Shown: in pieces, positions 7,498 to 13,358 of the stretch | Numbering within the stretch: position 1 is the stretch's first letter | How the letters are laid out: every line of letters begins with the position of its first letter | Origin: a virus | Strand: one strand, 5' to 3' | Length of the DNA: 20,619 bases | Virus record (IMG/VR): IMGVR_UViG_3300035156_000276 | Location: 1 to 20,619 of that record | Notes under the pieces: generated by a model | What the model was told of the DNA's origin: nothing | Seen by the model: the letters and a program-made list of their open reading frames with translations, nothing else | Database searches by the model: none | Position numbers and translations under genes: made by a program

Positions 7498-7859
7498 CTT
7501 TGTTCCTGATAACTCGCCGCCCATTCGACTATCTCCCCGGCCCTGTAAAGCAGCTTCCCCCGTCCTCCTCCGCGACCTGGCAGCGATATCGCAGCCGGAA
7601 AATCTGGCCGGCACGCCATCGATTCGCGCACTGTCACCACGTGGCGTCGAAAATAGTGAGCGATTTCAGTGAGGGTCCACAGCTGATCCGCCAATGGCAC
7701 CGCGGCCGTTTCGAGCTTCGCCAATATCAGATCCAGTCTCGCTATAACCTCCGCGTTTCCTAATATTGGCAGGCCGTCAGCCTGTCGCGTCGCGGCTATT
7801 AATTCGCCGGCGATCTGGAGGTGCAGTTCGATGGCGGCGGCAATTGGACCGCTCGTCAC
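7494..7859 (-). CDS. Helix-turn-helix domain protein, AlpA/MerR-like
   Basis: 121 residues. The N-terminal half is helical (LDLILAKLETA); the C-terminal half, LWTLTEIAHYFRRHVVTVRES...DFPAAISLPG...KLLYRAGEIVEWAA, is a winged helix-turn-helix of the AlpA type. The same arrangement (LA/LP..LWTL..I..Y.., then DFP/GFP and LY...E...WA) recurs in the rightward gene at 10094-10417, so the two are likely distant paralogues. It overlaps both neighbours by 4 bases in the leftward operon. Probably a prophage transcription or excision regulator. Confidence 0.72.
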   Translation of the reverse strand: MTSGPIAAAIELHLQIAGELIAATRQADGLPILGNAEVIARLDLILAKLETAAVPLADQLWTLTEIAHYFRRHVVTVRESMACRPDFPAAISLPGRGGGRGKLLYRAGEIVEWAASYQEQR

Positions 7860-8191
7860 GTCGATTTCGATGCTTTACGCGCAGATGCGAGCGTTGCCAG
7901 GGAGGGCGAGCTAGCATCCCATTTTTCGATCCATTCTTCGACAGCCGGCAGATTGATCCACAGCCGACCGTCCACAATTTTACATTGCAAGCCATCGATC
8001 CATTTGCCTACGCGGCGCCGGGACTGCACCGCGTCGACAGAATCGCCGGACAGTTCCACGTACCTATCCAGCTTCACCCAGGTAAGCGGGTGCGTCTTCG
8101 CTGCTGCCTTCGCCGCCGCGGCACGCGCATTCTTCTCGATCGTCGCGACCAGTGTCGCCACCATGTCGACGTCGGCCACGGTCATATTCAC
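7856..8191 (-). CDS. Excisionase (Xis)-like protein
   Basis: 111 residues. After an alanine-rich helical N-terminus, the region from about residue 37 reads WVKLDRYVELSG....AVQSRR..GKWIDGLQ.KIVDGRLWINLPAVEEWI. This is the layout of phage excisionase-family proteins, in which a small winged helix binds and bends DNA at the attachment site. Members usually stand next to the integrase gene, but none is found here. It lies in the leftward operon with 4-base overlaps on both sides. The excisionase role is inferred from family resemblance. Confidence 0.75.
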   Translation of the reverse strand: MNMTVADVDMVATLVATIEKNARAAAAKAAAKTHPLTWVKLDRYVELSGDSVDAVQSRRRVGKWIDGLQCKIVDGRLWINLPAVEEWIEKWDASSPSLATLASARKASKST

Positions 8192-8475
8192 GGTGACGCC
8201 TTTTTCCTTTTCGATTTCGGCGCCGCCGGAACTGGCGCTGCGGCCGACGTCACGTTGATCTGGACAGCCGCGCCCATGCGATCCGCCACCGCCTTGAGTA
8301 GCGCCTCGACTGGGACCCCGGTCAAGCCTGACGTTCCATCCGTTGCCGCATCCAAGGCTGCCACAATTTCAGCGTTCGTACTTCGGCCGTTTGCCTTCGC
8401 AAGCTGTTCAACTCGCGTTCGCAGCTCTTCGGGCATCCGGAGAGGGAAGGGTGTCGGCTGTGGAATCTTTGTCAT
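8188..8475 (-). CDS. Arc-family ribbon-helix-helix regulator
   Basis: 95 residues if the ATG at 8475 is used (MTKIPQPTPFPLRMPEEL). This start matches the beginning of the divergent paralogue; a TTG at 8496 would add seven residues. The motif FPLRMPEELRTRVEQLAKANGRSTNAEIVAALD is an Arc/Mnt-type ribbon-helix-helix fold, in which the beta strand FPLRMP enters the major groove. A tail of about 45 residues ends in a basic stretch (KSKRKKASP). It is the first gene of the leftward prophage operon and probably controls the divergent promoter region at 8476-8578. Confidence 0.85.
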   Translation of the reverse strand: MTKIPQPTPFPLRMPEELRTRVEQLAKANGRSTNAEIVAALDAATDGTSGLTGVPVEALLKAVADRMGAAVQINVTSAAAPVPAAPKSKRKKASP

Positions 8476-8519
8476 CTGACGATTCTGCACTACCAAAGAT
8501 CGCCGGGCAAAGAGTCTGC

Positions 8520-8548
8520 TTGACTCAGAGTCACAATGATTCTATATT
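8520..8548 (+). promoter_or_regulatory. Sigma70-type promoter with palindromic operator
   Basis: TTGACT (8520-8525), a 17-base spacer and TATATT (8543-8548) form a near-consensus promoter reading right, 31 bases before the ATG of the small Arc-like gene. A perfect 13-base palindrome TGACTC-A-GAGTCA (8521-8533) covers the -35 box and part of the spacer, where a ribbon-helix-helix dimer could block RNA polymerase. Confidence 0.72.
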
Positions 8549-8578
8549 GAGGTCAAACAACTGATGAGCTAAAACGTC

Positions 8579-8746
8579 ATGACTGCACAAATTCCAGCCT
8601 TCCCACTACGTATGCCGCAGGATCTTCGCGACTGGCTGGAGGCGGCCGCAGTTGATAACGGGAGGTCGTTGAACAGCGAGATTGTTCAGCAGCTGAAAGA
8701 GTTTCGTGCACGCGCGATCGCCGCACACCATACGAGGGAGGCATAG
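8579..8746 (+). CDS. Small Arc-like ribbon-helix-helix protein
   Basis: 55 residues beginning MTAQIPAFPLRMPQDLRDWL and ending REA. The core IPAFPLRMPQDLRDWLEAAA.DNGRSLNSEIVQQLKEF is a complete Arc-type ribbon-helix-helix domain, and the length fits the family (Arc itself is 53). It is divergent from, and clearly similar to, the ribbon-helix-helix gene at 8188-8475. The pair may form a switch at the shared promoter region, as Arc/Mnt do in phage P22; this functional parallel is inference. Confidence 0.85.
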   Translation: MTAQIPAFPLRMPQDLRDWLEAAAVDNGRSLNSEIVQQLKEFRARAIAAHHTREA

Positions 8747-8783
8747 CCAGACAACGAATGAATAAAGGAACCTGACGTAGCAA

Positions 8784-8805
8784 GGGGCAGCTGGCAGGCT
8801 GCCCC
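8784..8805 (+). other. Stem-loop after the Arc-like gene
   Basis: GGGGCAGC-TGGCAG-GCTGCCCC, a perfect 8-bp stem with a 6-base loop in the 166-base gap before the next gene. No T-run follows, so it is not a standard terminator; it could be an RNA-processing or antitermination-related structure. Confidence 0.5.
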
Positions 8806-8898
8806 TCGGCGTCAGCATCAACCGGCCTGGCGGAACCAGGGGTTGTGGCCACAGGAATGGTGAAGACATTCCGGGCCGCTTGGATCACTGCATTTAAA

Positions 8899-8914
8899 AT
8901 TTGAGGTCTCAAAT
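8899..8914. promoter_or_regulatory. Palindrome overlapping a ribosome binding site
   Basis: ATTTGAG-GT-CTCAAAT is a perfect inverted repeat with a 2-base centre. It covers the GAGG ribosome site and the first bases of the ATG at 8913. The tiny centre makes an RNA hairpin unlikely and a protein binding site more likely. Confidence 0.45.
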
Positions 8915-9212
8915 GAGTAAGCACGAAGATAGCATCACCGCTGCGGCGCGTCAACAAAATATTACCGTTTCAACACCGTACGGCACGTTACATCTCAACG
9001 ATGTAACGGCCGCACAAGATCATGCGAGCATGAAAGCCAAAGAGTTGGAGGCCTTCTTTGTGATGGCCAGTGGCGAAGGGCAATCTCGATTCGCCGATCT
9101 TAATGGCGGGCTGCAAAATAGCCTCCTCTGGATGGCGCAACAGTCGGCGTCCGAGCTGCTCCAATTGATTGATCAGGTCCGCTTCGCAGCGGTATCGGGA
9201 GCGTCGAAATGA
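8913..9212 (+). CDS. Hypothetical phage protein
   Basis: 99 residues from MSKHEDSITAAARQQN; GAGG stands 6-7 bases before this ATG, which decides it over an in-frame TTG at 8901. Sequence: VSTPYGTLHLNDVTAAQDHASMKAK, then a helical region ELEAFFVMASGEGQSRFADL and a C-terminal helix SELLQLIDQV. Not recognised. First of three overlapping genes (4-base ATGA overlap with the next) in the early rightward region. Confidence 0.65.
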   Translation: MSKHEDSITAAARQQNITVSTPYGTLHLNDVTAAQDHASMKAKELEAFFVMASGEGQSRFADLNGGLQNSLLWMAQQSASELLQLIDQVRFAAVSGASK

Positions 9213-9598
9213 GCGCCGGTGTGCGCCCGGCGCGGACTCAGGACTTCGAAGAATTCTCATGGCTTTCTGACGATTTGCTTGGGGATGCAGGTGCTAGATT
9301 CGCAGCCCGTATGAAAGATTTAGGGTACGGCGTGCAGACCTGCCTGAAATTGATCGAGGCCAGTGAGCTTGAGCAAGAGCACTGCCGTAACCAGGACCCC
9401 GTGAAAGAGGGCGCCGTGCCAGACGTGCCAATGTTGAATGCCTTTTATACTGGCACTTTGATGCGCTTAGCGATCACCGTTTCGGGAATCATTGGTGCGG
9501 AAGCAGAAGAGTTTTTGGACGTAGCGCAGGCCCGATTCGATGATGCGGCAACACGAGGCGAACGGGCTAAGTTAGACGCTGGAGTCGGCCATGAGTAA
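9209..9598 (+). CDS. Hypothetical phage protein
   Basis: 129 residues, mostly helical and acidic, with no recognised domain. The stretch MLNAFYTGTLMRLAITVSGIIG is fairly hydrophobic but ends in an acidic helix (AEAEEFLDVAQARFDD) and need not be a membrane segment. It overlaps the upstream gene by 4 bases and the downstream gene by 8, so it is co-translated with them. Confidence 0.65.
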   Translation: MSAGVRPARTQDFEEFSWLSDDLLGDAGARFAARMKDLGYGVQTCLKLIEASELEQEHCRNQDPVKEGAVPDVPMLNAFYTGTLMRLAITVSGIIGAEAEEFLDVAQARFDDAATRGERAKLDAGVGHE

Positions 9599-9992
9599 TC
9601 GCAACGATGCCATCGCAGTGTCGGGTTATCTCAAGATCGACCGCCTACTCGACCTGGCTTTCTTCCCTGGCCGGGCGCCACGCAGCGTCGAATATCGCGA
9701 GGGCTGCGCGGCTGCGCTCGAGTATCGCATCCTTGGCGCGCCGATTCACTGTCGCCACGCGGCGGGGAGCACTGCGGCCGACGCCTGGTACGCGGGCGTG
9801 GAGGAGGGGCACAGCATATGGAGGGCCAAGGCAGCGGCGCCGGCGCCCGACCTCTCCACGCCAGAGTCAGCATTGCTGCGGGCGTGGCACGCCATGGATG
9901 ATCGAGCTCGCGATCTGATCCTCAGGCATTCGATTACGAAGTCACAGTCGAATCCGCGGCGGGAATCGCCGGCGCTACGGATTGTGAGCTGA
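9591..9992 (+). CDS. Hypothetical phage protein
   Basis: 133 residues, function not recognised. It contains an RS.EYREGCAAALEYRILG...CRH..GS..ADAWYAGVEEGHSIWR motif. Together with the near-neutral composition, this pattern (x-EYR-GC-x-AL-x9-Y then AD-A-xx-G-EEG) is common in small phage proteins of the early region. It ends the three-gene set begun at 8913. Confidence 0.65.
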   Translation: MSNRNDAIAVSGYLKIDRLLDLAFFPGRAPRSVEYREGCAAALEYRILGAPIHCRHAAGSTAADAWYAGVEEGHSIWRAKAAAPAPDLSTPESALLRAWHAMDDRARDLILRHSITKSQSNPRRESPALRIVS

Positions 9993-10093
9993 CAGGCCGG
10001 CAATCTTAGCAATTTCGCGGCGCCCTAGTGGATCGGTTTGGTGCGTCGTGCTATGATTTTGTGTAGTGTTAGCAAAAAGATAATGAGGGCATT

Positions 10094-10417
10094 ATGGATA
10101 TGAAAAACGGTCGTGAGGAAATAGCAGCAGTTGAGATGGTCGCGCTGCTGGCGCGTGTCGCCGACGCGTTGGAAGGCCGCGGCGACGAAGACGATTTACC
10201 AGTTGGGGAGCGCCTGTGGACGCTCAAACACGTCGGCCAGTATTTGCAGAAGAAAAAAGACGCGGTGGCACGGGTTACGAAGATTGATGGCTTCCCTAGG
10301 CCCATTCAATGGACATTCCCCGACGGGACGCAGAGTCAAGCTCTTTACGAGCCAAGCGAGGTGAGGAAATGGGCCTTGGATACCTGCCGAAAATCACAGT
10401 CAAGTGCGATACTTTGA
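10094..10417 (+). CDS. AlpA-like helix-turn-helix protein
   Basis: 107 residues, GAGGG ribosome site before the ATG. An acidic helical N-terminus (MVALLARVADALEGR) precedes LPVGERLWTLKHVGQYLQKKKDAVARV...GFPRPIQW.FPDG...ALYEPSEVRKWAL, a winged helix-turn-helix of the AlpA type. Its layout parallels the leftward gene at 7494-7859, including the LWTL entry and the W near the end. Probably a regulator of early phage transcription. It is followed by a 398-base non-coding region. Confidence 0.72.
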   Translation: MDMKNGREEIAAVEMVALLARVADALEGRGDEDDLPVGERLWTLKHVGQYLQKKKDAVARVTKIDGFPRPIQWTFPDGTQSQALYEPSEVRKWALDTCRKSQSSAIL

Positions 10418-10815
10418 CGCTGTTACAAAAAATTTTTCAGCGGAAAGCGCCGATTTTTGACGATTTAGACCGGTTTTTTCCGATGACTGCTGAGCCCGAC
10501 ATAACCAGTCTTTCCAACACCCGGTTTTGACGGTAAATCTCAGGATATAATCTAGCCAACCCAAACCAAACAAGGGCTTACGCGATTATCTTAAGGTAAC
10601 TCGCAACAGTTTTTCGATGGTGTGGGGGGGCGCAGTCCAGGGTTCCCGCCCTGGACCGCTATTCAAATTAACTAGAAGCTAACTCGAACGTCTTCGTGCA
10701 GAGGACCGGGCGAGTATAGCGCACCTTTTAGATCATCGCATAGCATTTGATAAATCGTTGCTGTGCGTTATCGAGCGTATTGGTGCGCTTAGGCTTCTCC
10801 AACTTGGAGTTGCAT
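10418..10815. promoter_or_regulatory. 398-base non-coding control region
   Basis: No gene seen. A T-rich stretch (10425-10535) has recurring blocks of CCGGTTTT or CCGATTTT with TTGACG. A TATAAT at 10546-10551 follows a TTGACG at 10527-10532 with only 13 bases between, so it would need an activator or another -35. Downstream, TAACTCGCAAC and CTAACTCGAAC flank a strong hairpin, GTCCAGGG-TTCCCG-CCCTGGAC, near 10638-10659. The region may drive the replication operon and could hold a small RNA. Confidence 0.5.
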
Positions 10816-11076
10816 ATGTCTCACGTTCAAAGAATTACATCGCCCATACTTCATAAGCCGGCTGTCAGAGCCGCGATGGGCATTTCCAATTCCACGCAGT
10901 ACCTTCATATCAAAGCAGGCTTGCTGACCACGGGCGTGCGCTTGAGCGCGCGCAGTGTCGGATGGCCCGAGCATGAGGTAAAAGCTATCGTCGCGGCCCG
11001 CATCGCAGGTAATTCGGAGGCCGACATTAAGGCTCTGGTGGCGCGCTTGATGGCTGCGCGCAAGATCGTTTCTTAA
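10816..11076 (+). CDS. AlpA-family phage regulatory protein
   Basis: 86 residues starting MSHVQRITSPILHKPAV, with GGAG eight bases upstream. The sequence VRAAMGISNSTQYLHIKAGLLTTGVRLSARSVGWPEHEVKAIVAARIAG is the AlpA signature: a helix-turn-helix with the G(L/P)....LS.R.VGWP..EV..(I/V).ARIAG wing. AlpA-type proteins activate excision or early genes in cryptic prophages such as CP4-57. It stands just before the replication operon, which it may control. Confidence 0.88.
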   Translation: MSHVQRITSPILHKPAVRAAMGISNSTQYLHIKAGLLTTGVRLSARSVGWPEHEVKAIVAARIAGNSEADIKALVARLMAARKIVS

Positions 11077-11088
11077 CCGGGGCGCTCC

Positions 11089-11445
11089 ATGGAACTTACC
11101 AATCACGCCGCTGGGCATCCAGTCGGCGCGGGACGGTCACGTCTCGTCATTCATCCGGACGATCTGCAAGAGGTGGCTGAGGGCATGTTCCAAGCCGCGG
11201 CGCTGGTGTCCATCACTCACCCCGAGCCAGGCAATCTGCCGCTGTTCGACTACCTCGCTTCCATAGCTCGCGCGAAGGGATTTCAGCACGGCGACCTGAT
11301 TCTGTCATTGATCCAGCGCCCGGACCAGGCGGCTTGCGACAAAGTGCTGGCGCTGGTTCGTGATGCGATTACTTGCATGGGCGGGCCCGGCGAGATGTTT
11401 GATTGCGTTGACTTGATTAGCGCTCCAGAGGGAGTGCCGCAATGA
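11089..11445 (+). CDS. Hypothetical phage protein
   Basis: 118 residues, not recognised. The region LVIHPDDLQEVAEGMFQAAALVSI and a second helical part FDYLASIARAKGFQHGDLILSLIQ suggest an all-helical protein. It begins the chain of genes that overlap by 4 bases (ATGA) and lead to the replication initiator and helicase, so it is probably expressed with replication. Confidence 0.62.
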   Translation: MELTNHAAGHPVGAGRSRLVIHPDDLQEVAEGMFQAAALVSITHPEPGNLPLFDYLASIARAKGFQHGDLILSLIQRPDQAACDKVLALVRDAITCMGGPGEMFDCVDLISAPEGVPQ

Positions 11446-11810
11446 AGACCGTCACATCAAAGAAGCCGAACGATGCGGAAGTCCCACGCGTCTCCGCCTC
11501 ACAGATCGCGCTGCTGATCGAGATTGCCGTCCTTGCCGTTCAGGACTTCAAGGCCCAAGAAGCGGTCACCGAGACGCATGGAATCTACATCAGCGCCTTG
11601 AACCGTGCGGAGGCAAAGCTCGGGCCGCTCGATGGTCGACTGGATCCGCGCGATCCGGATCACGCCGGCGTCATCGCCGCGACAAAGCCCGAGTATGAAG
11701 CGCGCCAGCGAGCAAGAAAGACGGCTTATAACGTGCGCCGACGCCTTCAAACAGTCTGCCGTAAGGCGGTCCGAGTTAATGCCGCCAGCAATGGAGACTT
11801 CATCCAATGA
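11442..11810 (+). CDS. Hypothetical phage protein, helical
   Basis: 122 residues, not recognised. It has an amphipathic helix SQIALLIEIAVLAVQDFKAQ and a very basic C-terminal helix (EARQRARKTAYNVRRRLQTV) that could contact nucleic acid. It is joined to both neighbours by 4-base overlaps. Confidence 0.62.
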   Translation: MKTVTSKKPNDAEVPRVSASQIALLIEIAVLAVQDFKAQEAVTETHGIYISALNRAEAKLGPLDGRLDPRDPDHAGVIAATKPEYEARQRARKTAYNVRRRLQTVCRKAVRVNAASNGDFIQ

Positions 11811-12064
11811 GTGATCTTGTCCCGATGAAGTTCTCAGCTGTCAGTGCGGGTATAGGCGATCAAAACCGCAAGATAAAGCGCGTGAAAAAGTTCATGCGCA
11901 ACAATGGATTTAGCTTCAAGATTACGAACGCGGGATTCGAAATTCAAGGTGCCGGGTTCGACAATATCCTTGCTTCGATTGAGGAGGTCGAGGGTTGGTG
12001 TATCGGCTACGTGGCTGCCTTCGCCGAACAAGGGAAATATTTCAAGGAGGAGCCGTCATGCTGA
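11807..12064 (+). CDS. Hypothetical phage protein
   Basis: 85 residues, not recognised. A basic N-terminal part (QNRKIKRVKKFMRNNG) precedes a small alpha/beta-looking region ending in EPSC. It overlaps the next gene by 7 bases; its last codons hold that gene's AAGGAGG ribosome site. Confidence 0.6.
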   Translation: MSDLVPMKFSAVSAGIGDQNRKIKRVKKFMRNNGFSFKITNAGFEIQGAGFDNILASIEEVEGWCIGYVAAFAEQGKYFKEEPSC

Positions 12065-12294
12065 GCCATCAGGTGAGCGGCCCGACGGCCGCAGGACGCT
12101 TCCTGGTCACATATCCGACCCCAGGCCTTAGTGTACCCACCGTGGCCTGCGATTGCAGCACGCGCGGGCAGGCCCACGGCGAGGCTGAACGCCTCAACCG
12201 CGCGCAGCAGCTGCGCGAGCAGGCCATTCGCAATGATCGTCAACTGCGTGGGCTTGGCGGCGTGTATCACGGGCTGGGCCCGCTTGGTCGATGA
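12058..12294 (+). CDS. Hypothetical phage protein
   Basis: 78 residues starting MLSHQVSGPTAAGRFLV. A textbook AAGGAGG lies 7 bases before this ATG, which decides it over upstream in-frame starts. The protein contains two close cysteines (ACDC) and an arginine/glutamine-rich helix (EAERLNRAQQLREQA). This resembles small phage proteins that sit directly before the replication gene; the role is unknown. Confidence 0.62.
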   Translation: MLSHQVSGPTAAGRFLVTYPTPGLSVPTVACDCSTRGQAHGEAERLNRAQQLREQAIRNDRQLRGLGGVYHGLGPLGR

Positions 12295-13358
12295 GTGCTG
12301 GCCCGCAGCTCGAGGATGGATTCGTCCGCATTGCCAATGAGTTGTTGGAGGCGATCCTGCGCTTCGACCTCTCACACCGCGAACAATCGGTGGTGCTGAC
12401 GATCATCCGGAAGACCTACGGCTACGGCAAGAAGGAAGACGACATCTCTGCGACGCAGATCGGCGAGCTGTGCGGTATCGCAAGGCCGCACGTCACCGCG
12501 GCATTGAATCAGCTCGCGCTGCGCAACGTGATCACAAAGCGCGCGGGTCGCTTCGGTTCGATTATCGGCATTCAAAAAAATTACCGCAAATGGGTTGGGC
12601 TCGATCAGATGAAAAGCACGATTGATAGTACCGATTCGGTACAGGGGTGTACCGATTTAGTACATGTACCGATTCAGTACACGGGTAGTACCGAATCGGT
12701 ACAGGTCGATAGTACCGATTCGGTACACACAAAAGACAACCTTCCAAAAGACAACCACCAAAAGAAAACATCTTGCGCTCCGCTTGGAGAGCCTGGTTCG
12801 GAAATCGCAATCCCAGCAGGCCGACCAGGCCGGGCTACGACGGATGCGAAAGCCGAACTGCAAAACCGTTTCGAGCGGTTCTACGCCGTCTATCCCCGCA
12901 AGCGTTCCCGGCAGGCTGCCGAAAAAGCGTTCGCCAAGATCAACCCCGACGAGCAGCTCCTGACGGCGATCCTTGCCGGCATCGAGCGGGCCATGACATC
13001 GGGCGAGTGGACGGATAGCAAATTTATTCCGCACCCGGCCACCTGGCTCAACGCTGCAGGCTGGCAGGACGAAATCCAGACCGCGTACACCGACGCTGAG
13101 CTGCTGGTGATCGGAAGGTTCAACGACGCGCTGGGTGACCGCCTGGGCCATGTGCAGACCGTCCCATTCCTGGCAGAGCGTGCGGACGCCATCAAGGCAT
13201 TCACCACGTTCTCCGAAAAGCCCGGCTTCATCGACCGCTTCTTCGCATGGGCCGGCGCCAACGTCGACTTTCCGCCGAGCGTGGGCTTCGACTGGCTCAT
13301 CAGCCGCAAGGGCTACACGAATGCCACCAGTGGCCAGCACAGCAAAAGGGCACCATGA
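12291..13358 (+). CDS. Phage replication initiator (O-like)
   Basis: 355 residues. Residues ~5-100 (LEDGFVRIANELLEAILRF.LSHREQSVVLTIIRKTYGYGKK.D.IS..QIGELCGI.RPHVTAALNQLALRNVI) are the winged-helix DNA-binding domain of phage replication protein O. Residues ~113-145 are low-complexity because the DNA there is the iteron array. The C-terminal part (FERFYAVYPRKRSRQAAEKAFAK, then FIPHPATWLNAAGW) is the segment usually found in initiators that recruit the helicase. The initiator most likely binds the iterons inside its own gene, as lambda O does. It overlaps the dnaB-like gene by 4 bases. Confidence 0.9.
   Translation: MSAGPQLEDGFVRIANELLEAILRFDLSHREQSVVLTIIRKTYGYGKKEDDISATQIGELCGIARPHVTAALNQLALRNVITKRAGRFGSIIGIQKNYRKWVGLDQMKSTIDSTDSVQGCTDLVHVPIQYTGSTESVQVDSTDSVHTKDNLPKDNHQKKTSCAPLGEPGSEIAIPAGRPGRATTDAKAELQNRFERFYAVYPRKRSRQAAEKAFAKINPDEQLLTAILAGIERAMTSGEWTDSKFIPHPATWLNAAGWQDEIQTAYTDAELLVIGRFNDALGDRLGHVQTVPFLAERADAIKAFTTFSEKPGFIDRFFAWAGANVDFPPSVGFDWLISRKGYTNATSGQHSKRAP
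12628..12726. other. Probable phage replication origin: five palindromic iterons
   Basis: Five 15-bp palindromic sites, consensus GTACCGATTCGGTAC, start at 12628, 12649, 12666, 12688 and 12712. Two are exact copies, one is GTACCGAATCGGTAC, and two have one or two changes in the right half. They lie inside the initiator gene and are followed by an A-rich, C/A-skewed stretch (about 12727-12775) that could melt easily. Iterons within the O gene plus an adjacent AT-rich segment is the lambda-type origin plan. Confidence 0.82.

Noticed and set aside
8784-8805. Hairpin considered as a rho-independent terminator
   Set aside because: The stem is strong but no T-run follows; kept only as a stem-loop.
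10638-10659. GTCCAGGG-TTCCCG-CCCTGGAC considered as a tRNA T-arm
   Set aside because: The loop lacks the TTCRA pattern and no acceptor or anticodon arm fits.
11995-12294. Longer upstream start for the gene at 12058
   Set aside because: The AAGGAGG site 7 bases before ATG 12058 and overlap with the preceding gene favour the shorter form.
12657-13340. 227-codon open frame on the - strand
   Set aside because: Antisense to the O-like initiator; no recognisable motif and explained by GC-rich codon bias.
13247-13354. 36-residue N-terminal extension of DnaB
   Set aside because: It would overlap the initiator gene by over 100 bases; the ATG at 13355 overlaps the stop by 4 and starts the conserved DnaB N-terminus.
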